DNA of 64,000 bases from Alicyclobacillus hesperidum. Lineage in GTDB: Bacteria; Bacillota; Bacilli; Alicyclobacillales; Alicyclobacillaceae. Below the pieces are notes generated by a model that did no database searches, had not been told where the DNA came from, and saw nothing but the letters and a program-made list of their open reading frames with translations. Positions within the stretch are counted from its first letter, which is position 1. Each line of letters begins with the position of its first letter. The translations under genes and the position numbers were made by a program. Positions 36,264 to 45,089 of this stretch are shown here, piece after piece. The stretch spans positions 186,001 through 250,000 of the forward strand of contig NZ_FNOJ01000003.1 of assembly GCF_900107035.1 (NCBI RefSeq), given 5' to 3'.

Positions 36264-36294
36264 TTGTGACCGCGGCGTGCTCTTGGTCTATAAT
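36264..36294 (+). promoter_or_regulatory. Promoter of the aldo/keto reductase gene
   Basis: TATAAT at 36289-36294 is a perfect -10 box 37 bases before the start codon. TTGTGA at 36264-36269 is a possible -35 with slightly long 19-base spacing. Confidence 0.55.
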
Positions 36295-36330
36295 CGTCTC
36301 TGGTGGATGCAGACAAAGGAGGATGCTATC

Positions 36331-37155
36331 ATGACCGCAAAACATCTCGCGGACACGGTAACGTTAAACAACGGTGTGGAGATGCCCTGGTTTGGCCTAG
36401 GCGTGTACAAAGCACAGGCCGGCACGGAAGTCGAAACCGCGATTCATTACGCATTGGAAGCCGGATACCGCCATATCGATACCGCAGCCTTATATGCAAA
36501 TGAAGAAAGCGTTGGCAAGGCCATCCGCGAATCCGGGATCGATCGCGCCTCCATCTTCGTCACCACAAAGGTGTGGAACGACGACCAAGGTTACGACTCG
36601 ACCCTGCGCGCGTTCGATGCAAGCCTTAAGCGCCTTGGTATGGAGTATGTCGATCTTTACTTGGTTCACTGGCCAATCTCCGGAAAGTACAAGGAAACCT
36701 GGCGCGCTCTTGAGACGATTTACGAGCAAGGTCGGGCACGGGCGATTGGCGTCAGCAACTTCCAAATTCGTCACCTTGAAGACATTCTCTCCGACTGTAA
36801 GGTGAGGCCGACGGTCAATCAGGTCGAATACCATCCTTTGCTGACACAACAACCGCTACACGCCTATTGCCGGGAACACCAGATTCAATTGGAAGCGTGG
36901 AGCCCTATTATGCGTGGTAATCTCGACCTCCCGGTACTGCAGGAACTTGCTCGAAAATACGGCAAGACGCCGGCGCAAATTGTATTGCGGTGGGATCTGC
37001 AAGAGGAAGTCGTGACGATTCCGAAATCCGTTCATCGAGATCACATCATCCAGAACGCGGATATCTTTGACTTTGAACTGAGCCCGGAAGACATGGAACA
37101 AATTCGCGGGTTGAATCAGAATCACCGCTTCGGTCCAGATCCCGATACCTATTGA
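36331..37155 (+). CDS. Aldo/keto reductase (YvgN/YtbE-like)
   Basis: A 274-residue TIM-barrel NADPH reductase. The catalytic tetrad is visible: Asp in YRHIDTAALY (with Tyr), Lys in FVTTKVW and His in LYLVHWP. The cofactor segment VTIPKSVHRDHI is near the C-terminus. The family reduces aldehydes including methylglyoxal. ATG 36331 lies behind AAGGAGGATGC; upstream in-frame sequence includes the promoter. A strong terminator follows, making this a single-gene unit. Confidence 0.93.
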   Translation: MTAKHLADTVTLNNGVEMPWFGLGVYKAQAGTEVETAIHYALEAGYRHIDTAALYANEESVGKAIRESGIDRASIFVTTKVWNDDQGYDSTLRAFDASLKRLGMEYVDLYLVHWPISGKYKETWRALETIYEQGRARAIGVSNFQIRHLEDILSDCKVRPTVNQVEYHPLLTQQPLHAYCREHQIQLEAWSPIMRGNLDLPVLQELARKYGKTPAQIVLRWDLQEEVVTIPKSVHRDHIIQNADIFDFELSPEDMEQIRGLNQNHRFGPDPDTY

Positions 37156-37173
37156 TTTCGATGTAGATGCTCG

Positions 37174-37195
37174 GCCCGGGAAACCGGGCTTTTTT
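37174..37195 (+). terminator. Intrinsic terminator of the aldo/keto reductase gene
   Basis: GCCCGG-GAAA-CCGGGC with a GNRA-like loop (37174-37189) followed by six T (37190-37195). Confidence 0.9.
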
Positions 37196-37310
37196 CATCT
37201 CTCCTCCCTCTTTCCTGCACCCTTGCTCTTCCACCACCCGGGACATTCGTCCACGCGCCGTTCGCGGCACCTGCGTACGATGAACCATCGAACGACGAGG
37301 AGGTGCTGAT

Positions 37311-37412
37311 ATGTACGGCGTATTTGGAGGTTACACTCGCTGGGCTGTCGTGTTTCTCATCATCTTCGTGTTGTTCATTCTGCTCGTGCCCTATGGCGCT
37401 GGCGCTTATTAA
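37311..37412 (+). CDS. YjcZ-type single-span mini-protein
   Basis: A 33-codon gene with an excellent AGGAGGTG ribosome site 6 bases before the ATG. The product starts MYGVFGGYTRWAVVF, continues as one hydrophobic span rich in Ile, Leu, Val and Phe, and ends YGAGAY. Aromatic/Gly-rich ends around one membrane helix are typical of the YjcZ/SscA-like sporulation mini-proteins of Bacilli, which are often missed in annotation. A hairpin follows. The role in spore assembly is taken from the family; no sigma-factor site was identified. Confidence 0.7.
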   Translation: MYGVFGGYTRWAVVFLIIFVLFILLVPYGAGAY

Positions 37413-37432
37413 TTGACAGCGCAAACTCACCA

Positions 37433-37458
37433 AGGTCACGCTCACACGAGTGTGACCT
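37433..37458 (+). terminator. Hairpin after the YjcZ-type gene
   Basis: AGGTCAC (37433-37439) pairs with GTGACCT (37452-37458) around a 12-base loop, followed by ATTTGTATAATT. Moderate intrinsic terminator. Confidence 0.5.
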
Positions 37459-37559
37459 ATTTGTATAATTCGTCATCGTCTTTCGATCCCGCTTCCCCAC
37501 TTCTCTCTCCGCTTGGAATCATCTTTCGTATATGATGAGTGCAGAGAGGAGCGAGAGCC

Positions 37560-38744
37560 TTGCAGTCGAAAATCGTCATTTTGGGAGCGGGCTACGGCGG
37601 TCTCGCCGCGGCCATCCACCTAGAAAAACATCACATTCCGTTCACCCTCATCAACAAACATAGTTATCACTATTTCAAAACACTGCTACACGAGGTAGCA
37701 GGCGGTCGCCACGACGCGCAAACGTACGCGATCGATCTGCGCGATGTCCTACACCGCGATACGAGCGTCATTGTCAAAGACGTCGTACGAGAACTGGATC
37801 TACACAAAAATATGGTTTGGACAGAAGCTGGCTACTACGAGTACGACAAACTCGTCATCGCGTTAGGCAGTCAAACAGCCACATTCGGCATTCCCGGACT
37901 CACTTCGCACGCCTTTGTCTTGGACTCATTGGCGACGGCGAAGTCCATCCGCGAACACATCGAAGCTTCATTTCTGCGCTATGGACGTACGGGCGACCCG
38001 AACGATCTCAAAATTGTCGTCGCTGGCGGCGGGCTGACCGGCGTCGAATTGATGGGTGAGCTTGCGGACTTCGCGCCGAAACTGCTACTTCAACACCAAC
38101 TCTCTGCCGACGACTTTCAACTGACCCTCGTTCACGCACATGACGAAATTTTGCCGAACGTACATCGCGACCTGCGGCAAATTGCCATGCAAAAATTGCA
38201 GGAACGAGGCGTGCGACTCGTTCTGAATGAGCGCGTTATCGGAGCGAACGCCAATGAAGTTCTTTTGGCGAGCGGAAAGAGCCTGCACGCGCATACCTTC
38301 ATTTGGACAGGCGGCGTCGAAGCCCCATCCCTATTACGCCAATCCGGGCTTCCCATCGATGATCGCAATCGTATCGAAGTCGACAGCTACTTACAGGTCC
38401 AAGGGCATCCGGATGTCTTTGCCATTGGTGACAGCGCCCGCTTCACGACAAAAGATGGCGAGGTCCTGCCTCCCACCGGCCAAGTGGCCGAACAAATGGG
38501 CAAGCATGTGGCAGACAACATCATACGGTTCTGTCATAACGATACGATGGACGAATTCGTATATCACGATCACGGCATGGTCGCGTCCCTTGGGCCGACT
38601 TACGGTGTTGCCGAAGTGGGCCATCATCACGCGACAGGCACCGCGGCACTCGTGTTGAAAGACGGCTCGAAGATGAAGTATTTGATGCATCTGGGTGGCC
38701 CCATCGCACTCTTGAAGAAACACAAACAATGGATTGAAATTTGA
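37560..38744 (+). CDS. Type II NADH dehydrogenase-like flavoprotein
   Basis: A 394-residue two-dinucleotide-binding flavoprotein: the FAD loop GAGYGGLAAAIHLEKH near the N-terminus, the NAD(P) loop VVAGGGLTGVELMGELAD in the middle, and VFAIGDSA before the membrane-facing C-terminal region. Layout and length match Ndh-2, which passes electrons from NADH to quinone without proton pumping. The start is TTG 37560 behind AGGAG with 8 bases of spacing. A TrxR-like flavoprotein gene follows 90 bases later. Confidence 0.86.
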   Translation: MQSKIVILGAGYGGLAAAIHLEKHHIPFTLINKHSYHYFKTLLHEVAGGRHDAQTYAIDLRDVLHRDTSVIVKDVVRELDLHKNMVWTEAGYYEYDKLVIALGSQTATFGIPGLTSHAFVLDSLATAKSIREHIEASFLRYGRTGDPNDLKIVVAGGGLTGVELMGELADFAPKLLLQHQLSADDFQLTLVHAHDEILPNVHRDLRQIAMQKLQERGVRLVLNERVIGANANEVLLASGKSLHAHTFIWTGGVEAPSLLRQSGLPIDDRNRIEVDSYLQVQGHPDVFAIGDSARFTTKDGEVLPPTGQVAEQMGKHVADNIIRFCHNDTMDEFVYHDHGMVASLGPTYGVAEVGHHHATGTAALVLKDGSKMKYLMHLGGPIALLKKHKQWIEI

Positions 38745-38834
38745 CGAAGCAGGTCTAACGAGGTCCTTGCTTGGGCACAGTATGCGCGCAAACCGATTGC
38801 GTCCCCGGGTGGGCGCATATGGAGGTGCCTCGCA

Positions 38835-39767
38835 GTGACATACGATTGTATCATTGTAGGCGGCGGCATTGCTGGCACACAAGCGGCCATTCAACTGGGC
38901 CGTTACTGTCGGCAAGTCGCCGTGATCGACGGCGGCTATGGCCGAAGCACGCTCTGCCAGGCTTATCACAACCTGCTCGGCTGGCCTGCAGGCGTAAGTG
39001 GCGAAACACTTCGACAACTCGGCCGACAGCAAGCTGAAGGATATGGCGTCACGTGGCTGGAAGATTGGGTCGAGACCATCGTGAATCAAGAGCACTTATT
39101 CGAGGTACACACACGCACAGGCCAGCTCTTTTTGGGACAGCGTCTACTGCTTGCCACAGGCGTCCTGGACAACTTGCCAGACATCAGAGGACTCGCCGCA
39201 TGCCTTGGGATAACCGTGTACGTTTGCCCAGATTGCGACGGATACGAAGTGCGCGGTAAAAGGACAGTCGTTCTCGGCCAGGGTAAGGCAGGTGCGCAGA
39301 TGGCCTTGGCCCTCACCTATTGGCAACCAAAACTGATCTATATCGATCACGGCTCGACTCCCTTGCCCGAAGACTTGTCCGCGTCCCTGCGACAACTCGG
39401 AGTTGAGCGACGACAAGCACATGTACAACAGATTCGCGAGAGTCGCGGGCAACTCCATGCTGTCGAACTCACAGACGGAACGATCCTAGATGCCGAGCGG
39501 GCCTTCGTGGCATTTGGGCACAACACCGTACACAGCGAATTAGCCGCCCAATTAGGTGTATCGTTACACCATAACCGGCACATATTGGTTGACGCACGGA
39601 CAAAAGCAACTTCGGTTCCCTTCATATGGGCTGCAGGGGACGTCGTGGCACACTCAGAACAGGTTTCCATTGCGATGGGTGAAGGGGCGCAGGCCGCCAT
39701 CTGGATTCACAAAAGCCTGTTGCCTATATCGACATTTCCCGAGAAATGGCCGAACCCTTCGACATAA
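38835..39767 (+). CDS. Thioredoxin reductase-like flavoprotein with a CPDC motif
   Basis: A 310-residue protein of the TrxR fold: FAD loop IIVGGGIAGTQAAIQLGR, a CPDCDGYE redox site in the position of the TrxR CxxC motif, NADPH-domain loop VVLGQGKAGAQMALAL and the FAD signature IWAAGDVV. The NADPH loop deviates from the usual GGGDSA pattern, so true thioredoxin reductase activity is doubtful. Ferredoxin/flavodoxin- or alternative-donor reductases of this fold exist. GTG 38835 has GGAGGTG upstream. It follows the Ndh-2 gene and may share its transcript. Confidence 0.82.
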   Translation: MTYDCIIVGGGIAGTQAAIQLGRYCRQVAVIDGGYGRSTLCQAYHNLLGWPAGVSGETLRQLGRQQAEGYGVTWLEDWVETIVNQEHLFEVHTRTGQLFLGQRLLLATGVLDNLPDIRGLAACLGITVYVCPDCDGYEVRGKRTVVLGQGKAGAQMALALTYWQPKLIYIDHGSTPLPEDLSASLRQLGVERRQAHVQQIRESRGQLHAVELTDGTILDAERAFVAFGHNTVHSELAAQLGVSLHHNRHILVDARTKATSVPFIWAAGDVVAHSEQVSIAMGEGAQAAIWIHKSLLPISTFPEKWPNPST

Positions 39768-39801
39768 ACGGCGTATTGCCACGAAGTTCGTGCACTGGAA
39801 C

Positions 39802-40551
39802 TCATGTGATTTTTATGACATGCCCGCCCAACATGGAAACGGGCTCCTTTAGGGGCTGACCTGTCACCCACAGAAAAACACACCCTTCATCACCAGCGTG
39901 GATCTTCCCAGACCGTGAATGTGCGCTACCAACAGTGAGGCACTGTCCACTGCGGGCCACCCCTTGCGGCGTTGACACTTCCCCATGCAACAAATATGCT
40001 AAGCCCATGCCTTGACAACTGGGCTCGGCCATGGCACGCGGTTTCATCTCCCAAATGGAAACCGACGCTGCACAGACCAATTGAATGGGCGCCGAAGGAC
40101 CAGCTATCTCCAAGAGGCTCCCCCAATCCGTTTTGTGCGTCAGATACAATGGTCGTCGATAGGTCTTTGCAAATCCGCTGTAATCTCGAGTATTAAAAGG
40201 TATATTAAACCACATTTGTATAACTCGGCATTGTGAAACAGGTAGCTCTGCGTGAACAAACCCCGTACCTGCAAACAGGTAGTGCACATCACCCGCAGAG
40301 AGTATTTCGTCGCGCCCAGTTTCATCCGTATGTTGAACGCGTCCTTCTAGGGTCAACGTGAGCTTTTCGAAACCGCTGTGTACGTGCGAAGGAAACCCAT
40401 ACCGGTTCATCTGAATGTCGTCGATGAGCAAAAGCGGATCGAGCGGCGGCACACCACCATCACTGGCGGGTAACAGGCGCGAGAGCCAAAGCCCTTCATT
40501 GAGATCTACCCGCTCGCCGCAACCGATGTTGGTCCACACCGTTCGATCCAC
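39802..40551 (-). CDS. Pirin family bicupin protein
   Basis: A 249-residue protein with the pirin N-terminal cupin: FPSHVHSGFEKLTLTLEGRVQHTDETG supplies His ligands and is followed by LSAGDVHYLFAGTGFVHAE with the last His and Glu. The C-terminal half is the second, degenerate cupin. Pirins bind Fe or Ni and some act as quercetin dioxygenases or regulators. GTG 40551 has GGGGACG upstream. It follows DUF1641 by 18 bases and is the last gene of the formate operon as I read it. Confidence 0.83.
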   Translation of the reverse strand: MDRTVWTNIGCGERVDLNEGLWLSRLLPASDGGVPPLDPLLLIDDIQMNRYGFPSHVHSGFEKLTLTLEGRVQHTDETGRDEILSAGDVHYLFAGTGFVHAELPVSQCRVIQMWFNIPFNTRDYSGFAKTYRRPLYLTHKTDWGSLLEIAGPSAPIQLVCAASVSIWEMKPRAMAEPSCQGMGLAYLLHGEVSTPQGVARSGQCLTVGSAHSRSGKIHAGDEGCVFLWVTGQPLKEPVSMLGGHVIKIT

Positions 40552-40569
40552 CGTCCCCGCGACAAATTC

Positions 40570-41091
40570 TTATTTCGACAATCGGGCTGCGCGTAGCGCT
40601 TCGCCCATACCTGCCAAGAATTCAAACAGATATGCAATCGCCGTGTTCACACTTGGGTCCTGAAACTTGGCTAGCAAATCGTATATCCCCAGCGGGCGTG
40701 CGCCGCTTTCCGAAACACTCACAGCAGTTCCGTCGTCCTTGCCAGCGACCCGATTGACGCCTGCAGTCAGTGCGGTCAAAAGCGTGGAAACACTGTCCGG
40801 ATCGAGCTTGCCTACCCATTGCAACAAAGTGATTGCGATTTGTAAAGTGGAAATGCCACTTGGCGTGTTCAAGGCCTCGACCCCGCGGGCCAAAACCTGG
40901 TCACCTCGTTCCACCATCGCGGTGAATAGCGGAAGCAATCCTTTGTCCTCAAGCGCCCCGAGCAATCTCAAGCCAGCGATGACGCCTTCTTCATCGGAAG
41001 CCAGTTGTGCCATGACACGTTCGTGCGTGGACTGGCGTGACTTGATAGCGGCAGTCTGCGGCCGCTGAATGGATGTAATAGGCTCGCCCAT
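40570..41091 (-). CDS. DUF1641 protein of the formate dehydrogenase operon
   Basis: A 173-residue mostly helical protein. DUF1641 proteins (B. subtilis YrhD/YjgD) are encoded next to formate dehydrogenase-like oxidoreductases and are thought to be accessory or small-subunit partners. The conserved parts here are LRLLGALEDKGLLPLFTAMVERG and GIYDLLAKFQDPSVNTAIAYLFEFLAGMG. The gene starts 21 bases past fdhA. No catalytic function is known. Confidence 0.82.
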   Translation of the reverse strand: MGEPITSIQRPQTAAIKSRQSTHERVMAQLASDEEGVIAGLRLLGALEDKGLLPLFTAMVERGDQVLARGVEALNTPSGISTLQIAITLLQWVGKLDPDSVSTLLTALTAGVNRVAGKDDGTAVSVSESGARPLGIYDLLAKFQDPSVNTAIAYLFEFLAGMGEALRAARLSK

Positions 41092-41112
41092 CGCTCCCCA
41101 TCCTTTCTGCCA

Positions 41113-44058
41113 TTATGAACGGCGGTCTGTCACTAGTGGTGCGTAGTCTGCCCGCCCCCACTTTTGCTCCACATTGACGCCAGGCTGTGGGTTCGGCTTA
41201 CCTAAGCGGAAATTCCCTGTCTTTATCGGGGATTCTCCCTTCGCCTCGATGACTTCCATGCGCACCCGCATCTCCTTGTACGCCGGAGTGAACGTCGCCG
41301 TGTCGTGATCGCTTGACGTCAACAGGTTGACGGCCTCTTCGTCGCGTCGGGACAACAGTGGAAGATAGATTTTGTTCCCGGATACACGATCTGTTACGAC
41401 CACGCGCACCTTCACGCGTCCGTGAGGCGAAATGAGACGGACAAGTGCGCCATTTGCAATCTTGCGATCCGCCGCCAATGCAGGTGAGATTTCGACATAT
41501 GTTTCCGGTACCTTCGCGTGGATGCCAGGTACGCGGCTCGTCATATTTCCCTCATGGAAGTGCTCCAACAGGCGGCCATTGTTCAGCTCAAGATCGTATT
41601 CGTCCGCAACTGTGATAGGTGGTGTCCAGGCGACCGGATATAAGCGCGCTTTTTTGTCCGCAAAGGCGAAACCGTCCACATATAAGAGGGGCGTATCTGT
41701 ACCGTCCGCCGCGACGGGCCACTGTAAGCTACGATAGCCTTCGAGTCGGCCATAGGTCGCACCTTTGAATAACTCCGTAAGACCACAAGCCTCCTCGAAG
41801 ATCTCCTGTGGCGATGTATATTGCCAATTCGCGCCGAATCGATTGGCGACCAGTTGTATGATTTCCCAATCCGGCTTTGCCTGGCCGAGTGGCTCCAGAA
41901 CCCGATACAAGCGCTGGATTCTACGTTCTGTATTGGTGAACGTGCCTTCCTTTTCTAAGCTCGGGCACGCCGGCAAAATGACATCCGCGAATTGAGCCGT
42001 TTTACTAAAAAACACGTCCTGTACGACAAAAAACTCAAGTTTTGTGAACGCCTGCTGCACATAGTTTGCGTTGGAATCGACCACCGCCATGTCTTCACCC
42101 ACGAGATACAAGGCCTTGAGCTTACCTTCGTGAATAGCATCGACCATTTGGTGGTTGTTGAGGCCCGGCGTGATCGGTAAGGGCGTTTTCCACGCCTGTT
42201 CATATTTCCGGCGAATCGCCTCATTGGCCACTGGCTCATACCCCGGGAAAAATGTCGGTGCACAGCCCATATCGCCCGCACCTTGTACGTTGTTGTGCCC
42301 CCGCAACGGGTATGCACCTGTGCCAGGCCGCGCGACATTTCCGGTCACCAAGAGCAGGTTGCAAATTGCAGTACTCGTGTCGGAACCGCCGACGTGTTGT
42401 GTGACGCCCATCGCCCAGCAGATTGACACCCGCTCCGCCGCCATAATCATCTCGGCGATGCGAATCAGTTCTGCCTCACGCACTCCGCAAACTTCACTTG
42501 CGTGCGCAAGCGTAAACGCATCCAGCGAGCGCACGAACTCCGCAAAGCCATTTACGCGATCACGCAGGAAAAGTTGATCGTGCTTGCCGCAGTCAATAAT
42601 GTATTTCGTCACGGCGGACAGCCACACGAGATCGGTTCCCTGGCGCGGCTGTAAAAACAGATCGGCCCGTTCTGCCATAATATTGCGGCGGACATCGGCG
42701 ACAATCAGTTTTTGTCCTCGCTTCTTTTGCGCACGGCGCAGGCGCGTCGATAGCACCGGGTGCGCCTCGGCCGGATTCGCGCCGACAATGATGACGAGAT
42801 CGGCCAACTCGAGATCGCGGATCGATCCGGTGTCGCCCCCAAGTCCCATCGTCCGCCGCAGGGCTTCCGTTGCCGGAGATTGACAGTAGCGCGAACAGTT
42901 GTCGATGTTATTGGTAAACATCACGGAGCGAGCCAACTTTTGCATCAAGTAATTTTCCTCGTTGGTCGACTTGGATGAGGCAATCCATCCGACCGCGTCG
43001 TACCCATCGCGGGCTTGAATCGCCTTGATGCGCGTTTCAATAACATCCAGCGCCTCGTCCCAGGTCACGCTGTAAAAGGCGTCGCCGCGACGAACCAACG
43101 GTTCGACAATGCGCTCCTCGCTATTGACAAAGTCCCATCCAAACTTACCTTTCACGCACGTCGAGATTTGGTTTGCGGGCGCTTCCATCCGAGGCTCCAC
43201 TTTGAGGATGTCACGGCCCTTCGTCCACACGTCAAACGAACAGCCCACACCACAGTAGGTACAGACCGTCTTGGTTTTACGGATGCGCGCCTCCCGCAAT
43301 TCCGCTTCGATTTCCGAGATTGCAAAAATCGATGAATAGCCGGGCTCGACCTGTTTCGTGATATCGATCATTTGGCTCAAGGTGCCCGCTTCAATCCCGG
43401 TCAGGTATCCCGCCTCTCCCAGCATCGATTTTTCCATCAAGGCATTGCATGGACAAACGGTTACACAGTGGCCACATGAAACACAGGACGATTCATTGAT
43501 GGGCACATCTTGATCCCAAATGACACGCGGCTGCTCACGTGACCAGTCGATGGAGAGCACTTCGCTGACCTGCAAGTTCTGGCAAGCCTCGACACAGCGC
43601 CCACACAAAATACATTGGTTCGGATCGTATCGATAAAAAGGATTGCTCATATCGACTTCATAGGGCTTTGGTGTAAAAGGATAGGCTTGATGCTCGATGC
43701 CCATCTTCATCACGGTGTTGTGCAGAGTGCAGTTCTTATTATTGTTATCACACACCGTGCAATACAGGTCGTGATTTTGCAAAATCCGATCCATCGCTTC
43801 TTTCCGTGCGTAGCGGGCAGCGACGGACTTTGTTTGAATCTGCATGCCAGATGCAACTTGCGTAGCACAAGCGCGCACCAATTGACCATCGACCTGCGCG
43901 ATGCACGTATCGCACGTTTCGATAGGTCCAAGTGCAGGATGGTAACACACGTGCGGATGATCCACGCCGCTGTCGAGAATCGCGTCTAAAACGGACGCCC
44001 CGGATGGTACCCAGTGCTCCTGCCCGTCAATCACGACCCGAATGATTCCTTCCTTCAC
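41113..44058 (-). CDS. fdhA: Formate dehydrogenase-like molybdenum oxidoreductase, large subunit
   Basis: A 981-residue protein starting at GTG 44058 behind AAGGAGGTCATAGCC. Order of domains: [2Fe-2S] ferredoxin domain (CYHPALGPIETCDTC), His/Cys cluster segment, two [4Fe-4S] motifs (CILCGRCVEAC and CVSCGHCVTVCPC), the molybdopterin-proximal cluster CTYCGVGCSFDVW, then the bis-MGD domains. The Mo-ligand region reads DNCSRYCQSPATEAL: cysteine in place of selenocysteine, followed by Gln where classical FdhF has His. No TGA is read through. This is the YjgC/YrhE type soluble NAD-linked enzyme, probably formate to CO2. It is flanked by focA and DUF1641. Confidence 0.9.
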   Translation of the reverse strand: MKEGIIRVVIDGQEHWVPSGASVLDAILDSGVDHPHVCYHPALGPIETCDTCIAQVDGQLVRACATQVASGMQIQTKSVAARYARKEAMDRILQNHDLYCTVCDNNNKNCTLHNTVMKMGIEHQAYPFTPKPYEVDMSNPFYRYDPNQCILCGRCVEACQNLQVSEVLSIDWSREQPRVIWDQDVPINESSCVSCGHCVTVCPCNALMEKSMLGEAGYLTGIEAGTLSQMIDITKQVEPGYSSIFAISEIEAELREARIRKTKTVCTYCGVGCSFDVWTKGRDILKVEPRMEAPANQISTCVKGKFGWDFVNSEERIVEPLVRRGDAFYSVTWDEALDVIETRIKAIQARDGYDAVGWIASSKSTNEENYLMQKLARSVMFTNNIDNCSRYCQSPATEALRRTMGLGGDTGSIRDLELADLVIIVGANPAEAHPVLSTRLRRAQKKRGQKLIVADVRRNIMAERADLFLQPRQGTDLVWLSAVTKYIIDCGKHDQLFLRDRVNGFAEFVRSLDAFTLAHASEVCGVREAELIRIAEMIMAAERVSICWAMGVTQHVGGSDTSTAICNLLLVTGNVARPGTGAYPLRGHNNVQGAGDMGCAPTFFPGYEPVANEAIRRKYEQAWKTPLPITPGLNNHQMVDAIHEGKLKALYLVGEDMAVVDSNANYVQQAFTKLEFFVVQDVFFSKTAQFADVILPACPSLEKEGTFTNTERRIQRLYRVLEPLGQAKPDWEIIQLVANRFGANWQYTSPQEIFEEACGLTELFKGATYGRLEGYRSLQWPVAADGTDTPLLYVDGFAFADKKARLYPVAWTPPITVADEYDLELNNGRLLEHFHEGNMTSRVPGIHAKVPETYVEISPALAADRKIANGALVRLISPHGRVKVRVVVTDRVSGNKIYLPLLSRRDEEAVNLLTSSDHDTATFTPAYKEMRVRMEVIEAKGESPIKTGNFRLGKPNPQPGVNVEQKWGRADYAPLVTDRRS

Positions 44059-44121
44059 GGCTATGACCTCCTTGCTTTTATCGCAAATGATGTAGCTGAC
44101 TTCGGAGAATGTGACAAGAAA

Positions 44122-44147
44122 CCGCGCCAAAGTCATTCTTGGCGCGG
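44122..44147 (-). other. Perfect hairpin between focA and fdhA
   Basis: CCGCGCCAA (44122-44130) and TTGGCGCGG (44139-44147) form a 9-bp GC-rich stem with an 8-base loop in the 117-base gap. On the minus strand only TTTCTTG follows. It could be a partial terminator or an mRNA-stabilising hairpin setting the focA to fdhA ratio. Confidence 0.6.
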
Positions 44148-44175
44148 CACTCGACGTATGAATGCGATGGGCTTG

Positions 44176-44970
44176 TCAGCCCGTCGTGGTGTCCCCGGCT
44201 TTTCGCATGTAGACCAGAAAATATGCAGTCGCGGTGAACAGCCAGCCACCGATGGCATTGCCAATAAACGCGCCAATCCACTCGACGATGATTTGGCCCC
44301 ATGAAATGGGTGCGCCAACCCATAGACCCGCCGGTAGCACAAACATGTTAGCAACAACGTGTTGAAAGCCGATCGCGACAAAGGTCATGATGGGAAACCA
44401 GATAGCGAGAATCTTGCCTCCAATATCCTTTGCGCCATACGCCATCCATACGGCGAGACAAACCAGCCAGTTACACCCAATGGCGGATAAGATGGTCGAG
44501 CCAAACGGGAGTTTTGCCTTGGCGGTCGCCAGCGCAATGACGGTCGTCTTAAACGGATCCTCGGTGAGCAGATGTGCACCCAACCCGAAAACACCAGCGA
44601 CAAACAACGCACCAAGCAAATTGCCAATAAGCACCCAAAACCAGTTGTACACAAGGCCGCCGATACCAATTTTCTTCGCGTGCAGCGCGAGAGGTAACGT
44701 CATCATGTTGCCTGTCAAAAGCTCTGCTCCGGCGATCACGACCAACATCAGGCCGACCGGGAAGACGGCGCCGCCCAATAGACTCTTGATGGACGCCAAA
44801 CTGTCTGGCAAGCTCGCAGTCACGCGAATGTCCACCAGAAATCCAAGCGCGATAAACGCCCCTGCCAAAAAACCAAGAATCAACAGTTTCCACCATGACT
44901 GTTTTGCCTTGTCGTGGCCGATGGCGGCAGCGGTTTGGGCGATTTCCGCCGGAGTCAAGAAATTGCTCAT
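44176..44970 (-). CDS. focA: Formate/nitrite transporter
   Basis: A 264-residue FNT-family channel with six hydrophobic segments. The start block FLTPAEIAQTAAAIGHDKA, the GAELLTGNMMTLPLA segment and VGFQHVVANMF-like AIGFQHVVANMFVLPAG late in the chain carry the family signatures, including the pore histidine. ATG 44970 has AGAAAGGTGG upstream. Position ahead of fdhA supports formate as substrate: import for oxidation, or efflux. It is preceded by a structured leader with a terminator. Confidence 0.92.
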   Translation of the reverse strand: MSNFLTPAEIAQTAAAIGHDKAKQSWWKLLILGFLAGAFIALGFLVDIRVTASLPDSLASIKSLLGGAVFPVGLMLVVIAGAELLTGNMMTLPLALHAKKIGIGGLVYNWFWVLIGNLLGALFVAGVFGLGAHLLTEDPFKTTVIALATAKAKLPFGSTILSAIGCNWLVCLAVWMAYGAKDIGGKILAIWFPIMTFVAIGFQHVVANMFVLPAGLWVGAPISWGQIIVEWIGAFIGNAIGGWLFTATAYFLVYMRKAGDTTTG

Positions 44971-45089
44971 CCAAATTCCACCTTTCTGGATTTTTTCGCT
45001 GCTCGATCGCGCATGAACAGGCATAGGATGCTTCAATTCGGCCGGAAAATGAAAAATCATGACAGGATTCCATCAGAGCCAAAGAACAC

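Noticed and set aside
42840-42920. Possible selenocysteine site in the formate dehydrogenase gene
   Set aside because: The Mo-ligand codon is cysteine and no in-frame TGA or SECIS-like hairpin is needed; the frame is open throughout.
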